Shown one piece after another: positions 1-8,087 of a stretch of 64,000 nt of DNA. The notes beneath the pieces were generated by a model. The model ran no database searches, was not told where the DNA came from, and saw only the letters and a list, made by a program, of their open reading frames with translations. The translations under genes were made by a program, and so were the position numbers. The DNA comes from VAYN01 sp963702075 (GTDB taxonomy: Bacteria; Actinomycetota; Thermoleophilia; Solirubrobacterales; 70-9). The stretch spans positions 434,001 through 498,000 of the forward strand of contig OY969703.1 in assembly GCA_963702075.1 (NCBI GenBank). Direction: 5' to 3'. Each line of letters opens with the position of its first letter. The first letter of the stretch is position 1.

Positions 1-108
1 GCGGTGGAGGAGGTCGGCGAGGATCGCCGCGATCTTCCCTTAGTCCAGGTGGCCCACCTCCCCGACGAGCCAGAGTCCACGCGCCAAGCCGTCACCGCCG
101 CCGTCTCA

Positions 109-163
109 CCCGAACTGCATCAACTTTTCCACCCAGCAGATAGAAAAGTTGATGCAGTTCGGG
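109..163. repeat. Perfect 21-bp inverted repeat with 13-nt loop
   Basis: The left arm at 109-129 begins CCCGAACTGCATC and is exactly complementary to the right arm at 143-163. The 13-base spacer is CACCCAGCAGATA. The element sits immediately 5' of the recognisable MoeA motif and is AT-richer than its surroundings. There is no U-run, so it is not a typical terminator. It could be a small insertion that broke moeA, or a recombination scar. Confidence 0.85.
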
Positions 164-306
164 AGGCGGACGTGTTCGTCGTCGCGGGCGGCGTCTCGGT
201 CGGGCGTCACGATCACGTCAAGGGAGCGCTGTTCGACCTTGGGGTTCACCCGGACCGCGAGGAGATCGCCGCCGGCGAGCCGGTTGAGGTCGAGTTGCTG
301 CGGTGA
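163..306 (+). pseudogene. moeA (molybdopterin molybdotransferase) remnant
   Basis: The frame reads ADVFVVAGGVSVGRHDHVK, which matches the conserved MoeA SGGVSVG segment. After about six more residues it jumps to AAGEPVEVELLR, which looks like the last strand of MoeA domain IV. The roughly 150 residues that normally lie between these parts, including the PGNPVS loop, are absent. The reading frame continues upstream but does not look like MoeA before the hairpin at 109-163. I therefore read this as an internally deleted, non-functional remnant. The upstream 1-108 stretch is not recognised. The assignment rests on two short motifs only. Confidence 0.5.
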
Positions 307-328
307 GCGATCTGCTGGACTAACCGCT

Positions 329-844
329 GTGGAGCACCTCGAGACCAAGGCCCTGCACCGGGGCAAGCACGTCGACTTCGTCGCCAAGCGCTACCGGCAC
401 GCCGACGGCAGCGAGGTCGAGCGCGAGGTCGTCGAGCACCCCGGCTCGGTCGCGATCCTCGCGCACGACGAGGAGTTCGCCTACCTGGTCGCGCAGCCAC
501 GCGAGGCAGTGGAAGAGGAAGAGCTGCTGGAGATCCCGGCCGGGACGCTCGACCACGAGGGGGAGAGCGAGCTCGAGTGCGCGCAGCGGGAGCTGGCCGA
601 GGAGGCGGAGCTGCAGGCCGAGGAGTGGAGCGTGCTGCACGTGATCTATCCCAGCCCCGGCTTCCTCAGCGAGAAGGTGACGATCTTCGAGGCGACCGGC
701 CTCGCCCCGGCCAGCGGGGAACGGGACGAGGACGAGGAGATCGAGATCGTCCGCCTCGACCTCGCCCAGCTCGACGAGGCGCTGCCGCAGATCCGCGACG
801 CCAGCACGGTGATCGCCCTGCAGTACCTGCAGCGAAAGCTCTGA
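329..844 (+). CDS. NUDIX hydrolase (ADP-ribose pyrophosphatase-like)
   Basis: A 171-residue protein of the NUDIX superfamily, probably hydrolysing a nucleoside diphosphate linked to another moiety such as ADP-ribose. The NUDIX box is visible near the middle: IPAGTLDHEGESELE followed by AQRELAEEAEL. It has the REL and EE residues for metal binding; the usual glycine just after EE is replaced by Glu, and one extra residue lies between the first Gly and the first Glu. The downstream YPSPGFLSEK segment is typical of the ADP-ribose pyrophosphatase branch. I chose the GTG start because it follows the end of the moeA remnant and gives the normal family length; no strong Shine-Dalgarno is visible. 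Confidence 0.82.
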   Translation: MEHLETKALHRGKHVDFVAKRYRHADGSEVEREVVEHPGSVAILAHDEEFAYLVAQPREAVEEEELLEIPAGTLDHEGESELECAQRELAEEAELQAEEWSVLHVIYPSPGFLSEKVTIFEATGLAPASGERDEDEEIEIVRLDLAQLDEALPQIRDASTVIALQYLQRKL

Positions 845-888
845 GCCCTAACCGCCCGGCCGCCACGCGTTCAGGCGCGCTGCGCGGC

Positions 889-1521
889 TCAACCGCGGCC
901 GGCGTCGCCATCGACCACGCGCCGCAGCGCCTCTTCGGCGCCGGTCAGGATCGGAGCGCCATGGGAGGGAAGCACGAGCTCGACCGGGAGATCGAGCACG
1001 GGCTCAAGCGAGTGGCGCAGGTCGTCGAGCTTGTTCGCTCCGGGGAGCCATGAGGCGGGACAGGTATGGAGACCCGCTCTGCGTTCGCCATCGCCGAGCA
1101 GGGCGTCGCCGGCGATCAGGGCCCGAGACCGGGGGACCCAGTAGAGGACTTCGCTGCGGGGCCGCGCCTCCAGGGCGACGAGCCCCGCCGGCAACTCGTC
1201 GCCAATGCGGAAGACGTCCGTGACCGGAGCGCGGCGGGCGACCGCGGCGCGGTTACGGGAATGAGCCCAGACCCGGCCGCCGTCGAAGCGAGCGGCGACC
1301 GCGGCGGCGGAACGGGCATGCCAGTGGATCGTCAGCAGGACGTCGAGGCGCCGGTCCGCCGCGGCCTCGTCCAGCTGCTCCCACTGATCGCCGGTCAGCA
1401 GCGGGTCGATCAGGACCAACCCCGATTCCGCCTCGACCGCAAACGACGCGACCTCCCTCTTCCACTCGTCGTGGTGCGCGGTCCAGCGCCAAAGTCCGGG
1501 GCGGACCTCTTCTCCCAGCAC
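889..1521 (-). CDS. MBL-fold metallohydrolase-like protein
   Basis: A 210-residue protein with the layout of a small metallo-beta-lactamase fold: a central LLTIHWHARS segment in the place of the HxHxxD metal motif, then ALIAGDALLG and LVLPSHGAPIL, which correspond to the later metal-binding Asp and His. The first motif is degenerate (H-W-H-A-R-S lacks the following Asp), so one metal site may be lost and activity is uncertain. The GTG start lies two bases past the stop of a 35-codon ORF on the same strand, and no Shine-Dalgarno precedes it. Translational coupling to that ORF is the likely way it is translated. The substrate is unknown. Confidence 0.66.
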   Translation of the reverse strand: MLGEEVRPGLWRWTAHHDEWKREVASFAVEAESGLVLIDPLLTGDQWEQLDEAAADRRLDVLLTIHWHARSAAAVAARFDGGRVWAHSRNRAAVARRAPVTDVFRIGDELPAGLVALEARPRSEVLYWVPRSRALIAGDALLGDGERRAGLHTCPASWLPGANKLDDLRHSLEPVLDLPVELVLPSHGAPILTGAEEALRRVVDGDAGRG

Positions 1522-1523
1522 GG

Positions 1524-1631
1524 CTAGTGCCGGGGATGCTGGCGGACCCGCCGTTCGCGGGCGGCCCTTTCGCGCATCCGTCGTTGCGACTCGGCTGCGT
1601 TGGCGAGGGTGAAGCTGGCGAGGAATCTCAT
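1524..1631 (-). CDS. 35-aa basic micro-ORF coupled to MBL-fold gene
   Basis: It begins ATG AGA TTC CTC and encodes MRFLASFTLANAAESQ followed by an arginine-rich tail ending RRVRQHPRH. An AAAGGGG stretch is placed correctly as a ribosome binding site upstream of the ATG. The stop codon lies two bases before the GTG of the MBL-fold gene. The predicted peptide is strongly basic in its second half and has no recognised domain. It could be a real micro-protein or a leader peptide that couples translation of the next gene. Confidence 0.5.
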   Translation of the reverse strand: MRFLASFTLANAAESQRRMRERAARERRVRQHPRH

Positions 1632-1646
1632 GATCGGCCCCTTTCA

Positions 1647-1721
1647 GACACCGTCTAATCGACACCGGCTAACAGGACTTGCCGGTGTCAACAACACTAG
1701 CTAAACTAGATAGCCAGTGTC
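1647..1721. promoter_or_regulatory. Divergent promoter with repeated GACACCGGCTA half-sites
   Basis: GACACCGTCTA (1647-1657), GACACCGGCTA (1661-1671), an inverted GCCGGTGTC (1681-1689) and an inverted TAGCCAGTGTC (1711-1721) are variants of one half-site. Two of them form a perfect 9-bp dyad with an 11-bp spacer. A promoter TTGCCG-N17-TAAACT (1679-1707) lies among them and would start transcription at about the GTG of the CGNR gene. The half-sites flank and overlap this promoter, so autoregulation by the CGNR protein is the simplest reading. Confidence 0.6.
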
Positions 1722-2271
1722 AAGTGGAGCTCACAAGATCGAGTTGAAGCAGGAGATCGACCTCCTCGTCGACTTCGTCAACACCCGCGACATCGAGGAG
1801 GAGACGGACTCGATCGCCGATCCGGCGCAGCTGACGGAGTGGATCGCCGAGCGCACGGGTGAGCAACTGCCAGAGCTGGAGGCGGCCGACGTGCGGCGTG
1901 TGCACGGGCTTCGCGAATCCCTGCGAGGGCTGATGCTCGCCAACAACGGCGGGGAGGGTGCCGGGGATCTCGAGCCGATCCGCGCAGCCGCCGAGCGCAG
2001 CCGCTTCCGCCTCGCCTTCGACGCCGAGGGCGGCCTCGCGCTGACCCCCGCCCGCGCCGATCTCTCCGGCTTCGAGGCGAGCCTCCTCCTCGCCCTCGAG
2101 CATCTCCAGTGCCACGACGCCTGGCCCCGGCTCAAGGCCTGCACCGACGAGACCTGCCAGTGGGCCTTCTACGACGCCACCCGCAACCGCTCCCGCACCT
2201 GGTGCTCGATGGACGTCTGCGGCAACCGCCAGAAGACCCGCCGCTACCGGGAGCGCAAAGCTCCCAGCTAG
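1717..2271 (+). CDS. CGNR zinc-finger / ABATE-domain transcriptional regulator
   Basis: A 184-residue protein with an N-terminal ABATE-type region (starting near LLVDFVNTRD) and a C-terminal zinc finger: Cys residues in LKACTDETCQW, then WCSMDVCGNRQKTRRYRER, containing the CGNR signature. These proteins are presumed DNA-binding stress or redox regulators in actinobacteria. The GTG start coincides with the predicted transcription start, so the mRNA is probably leaderless. It is divergent from the micro-ORF/MBL-fold pair and shares the operator-rich intergenic region with it, so that pair is a likely target. Its 3' end overlaps the convergent AAA ATPase gene by four bases. Confidence 0.85.
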   Translation: MSSGAHKIELKQEIDLLVDFVNTRDIEEETDSIADPAQLTEWIAERTGEQLPELEAADVRRVHGLRESLRGLMLANNGGEGAGDLEPIRAAAERSRFRLAFDAEGGLALTPARADLSGFEASLLLALEHLQCHDAWPRLKACTDETCQWAFYDATRNRSRTWCSMDVCGNRQKTRRYRERKAPS

Positions 2272-4862
2272 GCGATGCCGATCTGGGTGACCGGCTTCTT
2301 CGCCTCGTCCTCCTGGCGCGCCCGCACCGGCTTGGTCTTCGCGCAGAGGGCGGCGAACTTCTCCAGCAGCGTTTCCAGCTTGGCCGGGGAGATCGGGCCG
2401 GCCTGCTGGGCGAGCGGCTCCTGGTGGGCTCCGCCCGAGAGCTCCTTGATCGCGGCGTCGATCTCGCGGGCGAGCTCGGGGGTCCAGCGGACCTTGTGGA
2501 GGTTGCGGACGCGGATGCTGCGAACCTGGCGCTCGACGGTGGCGCCGAGGACGTAGACCTCGATCATCCGCTCGTAGGCCTTGCGCAGCTCCAGCCTCCA
2601 GCGCTGGGCTTCAGCCTCGTAGCGCGGATCGTTCCCCTTATATAGGGGCGTCAGCTTCGCCTTCAGCTCGTGGCGCAGGGCCCGCGCCCGCTCCATCGGC
2701 GAGCGCGCCTCCCAGGGCAGGTCGGCGGAGACGACGCCGACGCTGTGGTAACGGCGCTCGAGCGCCTGGCCGTGGAGCTCGACGCCGAGCGCGTCGGCCT
2801 TCTCCTGCAGGTAGGAGACGAAGACGAGGTCGTGGGTCAGGACGACCACCTGGCGGTGGCGGGATTCGGCGACCAGGCGCTCGGCGACGTGCTCGCGGCG
2901 CTGGTGGTCGAGCGAGGAGACCGGGTCGTCGAGGAGGATCGCGCTGCGCTCGTCGCTGACCCGCAGCTCGGCGAGGAAGAAGGCGGTCGCGAGCGCGGTC
3001 TGCTCGCCGGTGCTCAGGACCTTGCCGACCTTCTCGCGGCCCTCGCTGCGGAGCTTGAACTGGACCGCCGGCTTGCCTTTGCTCGCCGAGGCCTTGAGCT
3101 CGACGCGGCTCGCGATCGGGTCGAGCTCGCCGATCTCCCGCTCCAGCGCCTCCTTCAGCCGGTCGGTGATCGCCAGCCGGCTGAGCTCGCGGATCCGGTG
3201 GGAGATCGCCTGGGTCGAGAGCGCCCGCCGCGCCTCCTCGCGGACGGCGACGGCCTCCAGGCCCTCGAGGTGGGCGAGCACGTCCTCGCGCGCCTCGGCG
3301 ACGGTCTGCCGGGCCCGCAGCTCGCGCAGCCGCGCTTCGATCCGGGCGCGGTCGCTCTCGTTGCGCAGCACCGCGAAGCCTTCGGCTTCGGCGACCTGGA
3401 CCGCGACGTAGTCGCGCAGCGGCGTCAGGTCGAGGGCCCGCTGCAGGGAGGGGTCGACCTGGCCGGTGACGATCGCGAGGCGCTCGGCGAGCGCCCTCAG
3501 CGCCGCGTCGGCCGGCTCCTGTAGGTGCTCGCCGGCGGCCGCGACGGCGACCTCCGCGGTGTGGGCGAGCTCGCCGAGGTCGGGCAGCGCTTCGAGGTGC
3601 TCGGTCAGCGCCGCGTCGACCAGCCGCACCTGCTCGCGCAGGTTGCCGGAGACGAAGGCCTCGAAGCGCTGCATCCGCTCGCGCCCGGCGGCTTCCAAGT
3701 CCTGTTGGCAGAGGGGACAGGTCGCGTCGTCCGCCTCGTCCGGAAAGGCGCCATCGCCGGCTTCGACGAAGCGCCGCGCCGCCTCCCACATCTCGCGCCA
3801 GACCTCGCTACCCGTGCCGGGCTGCGGCTGGTCGGCGAAGGCTTCGAGGGCGACCTGATCGACGGCGGCGGAAGCCCGGGCGAGGCGCGTGCGCAGCTCG
3901 GCGATCTCCTCCAACGCCTCGTCGTCGAGGCGCCCCCAGGCCTCGTCGAGCTGAGCGGCCAACCGCTCGACAGCGGCGGCGCGTTTCCGCGCGGCGCCCT
4001 CCAGCTCCTGGCTGCGATCGGAGGCGATCGTCGCCTCGGCCTTCTCCAGCTCCCGCAGCTCCGTGAGCTCGGCCTCGGTCAGCCTGGCGAACGCCTCGAC
4101 CTCCTCGCGCCCGGCCTCTCCCGCCTCGACCCGCGCCAGCAGCGCCGCCCCCGCGGGGTCGTCCAGCTCCGGCAGCTCGGGAAGCGCGTCGCGAAGCGCG
4201 TCGATCTGCTCGGCCAGCTCCTCCGCCAGCTCGCCCTGCGCCTCGACCAGTTCTTTCAGCAGCCGCAGCGGCCGCGGCGTGTGTTCGATCGTGTTCGAGC
4301 GGCTGATGCAGAACTCGGCGCAGCTGGCGTCGAAGGCGGTGATCGCCGAGAGGATGCGCGGGGGCTCGTCGGCGAGGTCGACCTCGACAACCTGCTCCTC
4401 GCCGTCCACCGCTATCTCGAACTCGGCCGTCTGCGGAGCTTCGGCCTTGCCGGGATCGAAGACGTCATGGAGCACCTCGCCCGGTTCGGCGGCACGGCAG
4501 ACCCGGCGCGCCAAGCGCCCGTAGCCGCTCTTGCCGGCACCGTTCTCGCCGAAGACGACGTTCAGCCCGGGGCCGAACCCGAGCTCCTGATCGCCCGCGA
4601 GGCTGTTGACGTTTCGCAGGTTGCGGATCTGCCGCAGTTCGACCGTGCCGTAAGCGCCTTCGTCGGCCGGCAGGTCGGCAAGCCGCAACGGCGGCAGCTC
4701 GGGCGCGTCCGGATCCCCGAGCAGGACGGCAAGCACCCGTGCCTGCGCCGCCTCGTCCAGCGGACCGTCGCAGAGCAGGCGCATCAACCCCCGCTGCCAG
4801 GCGGGCAGCTTCTCGGACCAATCGAAGATCCGCTTCTGGAGAAAGACGTCCCGGTCAGCCAT
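2268..4862 (-). CDS. AAA_13 ATPase with zinc hook (RloC/PrrC-like)
   Basis: An 864-residue ABC-type ATPase. Walker A is GENGAGKSG at about residues 105-113, the ABC signature LSTGEQ is near 616, Walker B ILLDDPVSSLD is near 642, and an H-loop LTHD follows. Between the ATPase halves is a long coiled coil interrupted by a CPLC zinc hook at 382-385, as in Rad50 and RloC. This architecture is that of RloC/PrrC-type anticodon nucleases, which are phage-exclusion effectors. The C-terminal 150 residues are rich in Arg, Glu and His but I cannot identify the nuclease triad with confidence. It starts 12 bases after the glycosyltransferase gene and may share its transcript. It could instead be an SMC-like repair protein. 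Confidence 0.7.
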   Translation of the reverse strand: MADRDVFLQKRIFDWSEKLPAWQRGLMRLLCDGPLDEAAQARVLAVLLGDPDAPELPPLRLADLPADEGAYGTVELRQIRNLRNVNSLAGDQELGFGPGLNVVFGENGAGKSGYGRLARRVCRAAEPGEVLHDVFDPGKAEAPQTAEFEIAVDGEEQVVEVDLADEPPRILSAITAFDASCAEFCISRSNTIEHTPRPLRLLKELVEAQGELAEELAEQIDALRDALPELPELDDPAGAALLARVEAGEAGREEVEAFARLTEAELTELRELEKAEATIASDRSQELEGAARKRAAAVERLAAQLDEAWGRLDDEALEEIAELRTRLARASAAVDQVALEAFADQPQPGTGSEVWREMWEAARRFVEAGDGAFPDEADDATCPLCQQDLEAAGRERMQRFEAFVSGNLREQVRLVDAALTEHLEALPDLGELAHTAEVAVAAAGEHLQEPADAALRALAERLAIVTGQVDPSLQRALDLTPLRDYVAVQVAEAEGFAVLRNESDRARIEARLRELRARQTVAEAREDVLAHLEGLEAVAVREEARRALSTQAISHRIRELSRLAITDRLKEALEREIGELDPIASRVELKASASKGKPAVQFKLRSEGREKVGKVLSTGEQTALATAFFLAELRVSDERSAILLDDPVSSLDHQRREHVAERLVAESRHRQVVVLTHDLVFVSYLQEKADALGVELHGQALERRYHSVGVVSADLPWEARSPMERARALRHELKAKLTPLYKGNDPRYEAEAQRWRLELRKAYERMIEVYVLGATVERQVRSIRVRNLHKVRWTPELAREIDAAIKELSGGAHQEPLAQQAGPISPAKLETLLEKFAALCAKTKPVRARQEDEAKKPVTQIGIA

Positions 4863-4874
4863 CCGGGAAGTTTC

Positions 4875-6089
4875 TCAGAGTGGAAAAGCTCCCTCGTTAC
4901 GGTGCGGTGCGGCGGGATCGACCCGTGGCCGGCGGAGCATCCCGACCATCGCCGCCGCCGCGTCGACGGTGGCGCCGAGCAGGGCCAGATCGCGGATCAG
5001 GGTCAGCTCGGGTGATTTGAAGGTCGCGGTCGAGAGCGCGGTGGCGCCGACCACGATCCAGGCGGGACGGGCGAGCCTGGTGGTGCCGGCGCTGAGGACG
5101 ACCGCAGCGAGGCCCAGCAGCCAGACCATGTACTGGGTGCTCAGCACGCGGCTGGTGACGACGACAAGCAAGACGATCGTGAAGACGAAGTCGCGGCTGA
5201 CCGCGGCGTCGGCCAGCCAGTCCCAGCCCTCGCGGATGCGCTGTCGCCAGCGCCACCACCAGGCCGCGGCGCCGGCGAGCGCGGCGATGGTCAGCCACTC
5301 GAGCAGGGTGGCGACGGTTTCCGCGGTCGGGCTGGCGACCTCCCAGGCTCCGAAGCGGATCTCGCGCGGGTAGGGGTCGCCGCTGACGATCTGTTCGAGC
5401 TGCCAGGGGATCGTGGCGACCGCTTCCTCCTGCAAGCCGCGGTCGCCGCCGTTGGAGAGGAATCCGACCGGGTCGCCGAAGGCGATCGCCGAGGCGGCGA
5501 AGACCACCGCGACCACGGCCACCGCGGCGAGGACGCTGCGGAGCAGGCGCTCCCGGTCCCACTCGCCGAACAGCACCAGCACCGGCCAGAGCTTGACCGC
5601 CGCTCCCAGCCCGGCGAGCGCGCCGAACCACTGCGGGCGGCGGTGGACGACCAGCAGCGCGGCGATCGCGATCACGGTCGGGACGAGGTCGAAGCGGAGG
5701 ACCGCGAAGGTCCCGAGCAGCGGCATCGCCAGCAGCCAGACCCAGACCCCGGTGTCGTTGCCGGAGCGGCGCGCGAGCCGCGCCAGCAGCACCAGGCCGA
5801 TGAAGTCGGCGAGCAGCATCAGGCCGACGAAGGCTTCGCCGTAGCCGCCGGGAAGGATCCGCGGCAGCAGCATCGGCAGGGCGGCGCCGGGCGGGTACTG
5901 CCAGGCGTCTCCGGTCGGGAAGGCGTGGTTGGCGGTGAGCGCGTGCGACCACGCTTCGTAGTTGCCGACGTCCTCGAGCCGCAGATGCCCGCTCGCCCAG
6001 AAGCCGACCTCGGCCACGATCAGCGCCCGGGTCGCCAGCCAGACGGCGAGCCAGAGCCAGTGCTTGCGGTCGCCGAGGAGAGAGCGCAC
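4875..6089 (-). CDS. GT87/DUF2029-like membrane glycosyltransferase
   Basis: A 404-residue polytopic membrane protein with about 9-11 hydrophobic segments. An early extracytoplasmic loop contains DVGNYEAWSHAL and WQYPPGAALPMLL, matching the acidic and YPPG motifs of GT-C-fold polyprenol-dependent mannosyltransferases (GT87, DUF2029). Such enzymes add sugars to envelope glycolipids or polysaccharides outside the membrane. The GTG start gives a short cytoplasmic N-terminus before the first membrane span. The AAA ATPase gene follows directly on the same strand. Its specific substrate cannot be told from sequence. Confidence 0.7.
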   Translation of the reverse strand: MRSLLGDRKHWLWLAVWLATRALIVAEVGFWASGHLRLEDVGNYEAWSHALTANHAFPTGDAWQYPPGAALPMLLPRILPGGYGEAFVGLMLLADFIGLVLLARLARRSGNDTGVWVWLLAMPLLGTFAVLRFDLVPTVIAIAALLVVHRRPQWFGALAGLGAAVKLWPVLVLFGEWDRERLLRSVLAAVAVVAVVFAASAIAFGDPVGFLSNGGDRGLQEEAVATIPWQLEQIVSGDPYPREIRFGAWEVASPTAETVATLLEWLTIAALAGAAAWWWRWRQRIREGWDWLADAAVSRDFVFTIVLLVVVTSRVLSTQYMVWLLGLAAVVLSAGTTRLARPAWIVVGATALSTATFKSPELTLIRDLALLGATVDAAAAMVGMLRRPRVDPAAPHRNEGAFPL

Positions 6090-6110
6090 GGCGGCATTCC
6101 ATCATGCGGT

Positions 6111-6614
6111 GCCTGCTGTAGAAGTACCGGCGTGCTGATCGACGGCCTGCCGCTGGACGCCCCCGCCGCTCCCCTCAGCGATCTGCTGCGGGTCGGCCTT
6201 GACGCCGGGCCGCAGGAGCCGGCGCTGGTCTCGGCGACGCGCTCGATGAGCTGGGCCGAGCTGGAGGAGGAGAGCGAGCGGCTGGCCGGCGGCTATCGCG
6301 AGCTGGGGCTGGAGGCGGGCGACCGGATCGCCTCGTTGATGCCGAACCGGATCGCCCTGATCGTCCACTACCTTGCCTGCTTCAAGGCCGGGCTGGTGGT
6401 GACGCCGCTGAACTACCGCTACACCCACCGCGAGATCGACCACGCGCTGCAGGTCAGCGGCGCCAGGGCGCTGCTGGCCCACGTCGAGCGCTTTGAGGAC
6501 GTCGGGGCTAGCGAGCTGGCCGGGGCGCTGCCGCTCGGCATCGTCGCTTACGCCGACCCGGAGGGGCCGGGGCGGAGCGCCGACGTCGACTGGCCCCACG
6601 ACTTCGACCGGCTG
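6111..6614. repeat. 504-bp direct repeat, copy 1 (5' part of acyl-CoA synthetase gene)
   Basis: This stretch appears identical to 18896-19399 wherever I compared them, including 21 bp upstream of the GTG start. Homology continues with scattered mismatches for about 20 bp more and then breaks at a TGCCGC microhomology. The two copies lie 12.8 kb apart in the same orientation. Confidence 0.9.
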
Positions 6615-6767
6615 TTGGAGCACGAGCCGCTGCCGCTGGCGCATCGGCTACAAGGCCCCGAGGAGATCCTCTTCCTCGACGAGATGCCGCTCAACCCGAC
6701 CGGCAAGATCGACCGCGTCGGGCTGAAGCGGATGGCCGAAGACCACCTGCACCCGCACGGGCTCTAG
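6132..6767 (+). pseudogene. Internally deleted acyl-CoA synthetase copy
   Basis: The first 161 residues repeat the intact AMP-dependent synthetase at 18917-20503. The sequence then jumps across a TGCCGC microhomology to the last about 38 residues (EEILFLDEMPLNPTGKIDR). About 947 bp are missing, including the P-loop TSGSTG motif, the GYGMTE motif and the hinge, so it cannot be catalytic. A single C missing in the CCCCC run just after the junction (CCCC here) restores the reading frame; only about seven codons between the junction and that site are read out of frame. The result is an open 211-codon frame. It may still be transcribed, but I treat it as a pseudogene. Confidence 0.8.
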
Positions 6768-6816
6768 GTCTTCGGCTCCGCCGCCGGTCTCGGACGTACG
6801 GCGTTTGCTTAACACC

Positions 6817-6864
6817 ACCTGACCTTGGAGACCATTTGACACCGGTTCAAGCCTCCGTTTGAGT
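6817..6864 (+). promoter_or_regulatory. Shared box and promoter for regulator cluster
   Basis: ACCTGACCTTGG is followed 15 bases later (measured from GACCTTGG) by TTGACA at 6836-6841. The same box and spacing occur before the PucR-like gene, with 20 of 24 positions identical from ACCTG to TTGAC. The -10 element is weak (TTGAGT at a 17-bp spacing). It is placed to drive the ArsR-like tandem genes. Confidence 0.5.
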
Positions 6865-6909
6865 GCTGGCCGCTTAGCAGTAGGGGATCCGCGCCAGGCG
6901 GATGCAGCG

Positions 6910-7494
6910 ATGCCAGACCGACCAGGGAAACACTCGCGCGCCAAGGTTGCCGTGGCGGAGAACCCGCTGCGTCTGGCGATCGTCAGCAGCCTGTGCATGC
7001 GCCCGGCGACGGCGGCCGAGGTGGCGGAGGAGCTCGAGGTCCCAGTCGACAAGGTGCGGTACCACCTGCGGTGGCTACGAGGGGCCGACCTGGTCGATGT
7101 TAAGGAGCAAGCGCGTCGCCAGAGCGTGATGGAGAACGTCTACAGCGTCGACCCACGCAAGTACCTGATCCAGCGGGACGAGCTAGAAAGCCTTTCCAGC
7201 GGCCGATTCGACTTGGCCCAGATCCGCCTGCTCAGGCTTGTGTTCCGGGAGGCGATGGAAGCCGCGCGCGCGGGGACGTTCGCCCAGCGACCGGAGCACG
7301 CACTGCTGCGGTTCCTCCTCCCCCTCGACGAGCAGGGATGGGAGGAGGTGCTGGCGATCCACGAGCGGGTCATCGACGAAGTGCTCGAGGTGAGGGAGGA
7401 GAGCCAGGCCCGCCTCGACGAGGGTGACGACGAGGAGATCCTGGTGCGGGTGGTGACCCTGCTCTTCGAGAGCAGGAGCAAGCAGCGGGCCTGA
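6910..7494 (+). CDS. ArsR-like winged-helix regulator, type A copy 1
   Basis: A 194-residue DNA-binding protein. The N-terminal winged helix covers about residues 15-75 (NPLRLAIVSSL, then TAAEVAEELEVPVDKVRYHL as recognition region), followed by the wing and VYSVDPRKYL. The C-terminal half is a helical domain with FREAMEAARAGTF and LLPLDEQGWEEV, shared by the three following genes and likely used for dimerisation or sensing. It is closest to the third gene of the array. I prefer the ATG start over an upstream TTG because it gives the same N-terminal length as its paralogues. It is the first of four tandem same-strand genes. Confidence 0.8.
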   Translation: MPDRPGKHSRAKVAVAENPLRLAIVSSLCMRPATAAEVAEELEVPVDKVRYHLRWLRGADLVDVKEQARRQSVMENVYSVDPRKYLIQRDELESLSSGRFDLAQIRLLRLVFREAMEAARAGTFAQRPEHALLRFLLPLDEQGWEEVLAIHERVIDEVLEVREESQARLDEGDDEEILVRVVTLLFESRSKQRA

Positions 7495-7505
7495 GCGCGG
7501 CCCGG

Positions 7506-8087
7506 ATGCAGATGGGGAAGGACGAAAAGAACAGGGGAGCGGCCGAGCGGCTGGCGGTGATGGCCGATCCGCTGCGAACCGCAGTGGTCGACTGCCTCGT
7601 CCTCGGACCGGCGACCGCGGGCGAGCTAGCCGCTGAGCTCGACGTGCCGGCAGAACGGATTCGCTACCAGTTGAAGCGCCTTCGGCGCGCCGGGATTGTC
7701 AGCGTCCACGAGGAGAGGTGGCGCCGGGGCGCCGTCGAGTACGTCTACCTCGCCGACACCCGCAAGCTCATCTCATCGAGAGAGGATTTCAACTCATTTC
7801 CCCAAAAGCAGCAGCAGAGGCACATCCCGCAGAGCCTGCGGACGATCTTCAAAGAGGCCCTGGAAGCAACCCAGGCCGGGGCCTTCCAGGCGCGGGAGGA
7901 TTGCCAAATCGCGCGGGTCCCACTGCGGCTCGACCCGAGGGGGTTCCGCGAGGTCTGCGAGATCGTCGAGGCGGCGGTGCGGGACCTCCTCGACGTCAGG
8001 GAGAAGAGCGGTGCCCGGCTGGAGAAGGTGGGCGCGCAGGGCCGGCCGGTGACCTCAGTGCTGCTGTTCTTCGAGATGCCCGCTTGA
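7506..8087 (+). CDS. ArsR-like winged-helix regulator, type B copy 1
   Basis: A 193-residue paralogue of its neighbours. The winged helix spans roughly residues 15-75 (ADPLRTAVVDCL, IRYQLKRLRRAGIVSVHEERWRRGAVE split over recognition helix and wing), followed by YLADTRKLI in place of the YSVDPR motif of type A. The C-terminal domain includes IFKEALEATQAGAF and PLRLDPRGFREV. This gene resembles the fourth member much more than its immediate neighbours. The gap from the previous stop is 11 bases, so co-transcription is likely. The signal sensed is unknown. Confidence 0.8.
   Translation: MQMGKDEKNRGAAERLAVMADPLRTAVVDCLVLGPATAGELAAELDVPAERIRYQLKRLRRAGIVSVHEERWRRGAVEYVYLADTRKLISSREDFNSFPQKQQQRHIPQSLRTIFKEALEATQAGAFQAREDCQIARVPLRLDPRGFREVCEIVEAAVRDLLDVREKSGARLEKVGAQGRPVTSVLLFFEMPA

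Noticed and set aside
3525..5015. A 496-codon frame opposite the zinc-hook ATPase
   Set aside because: Leu/Gly/Arg-rich translation with no motif, fully opposite Walker motifs and the CPLC hook.
5643..6767. A long frame through the start of the truncated synthetase copy
   Set aside because: Its upstream half is antisense to the membrane glycosyltransferase; the homologous start is GTG 6132, as in the intact copy.
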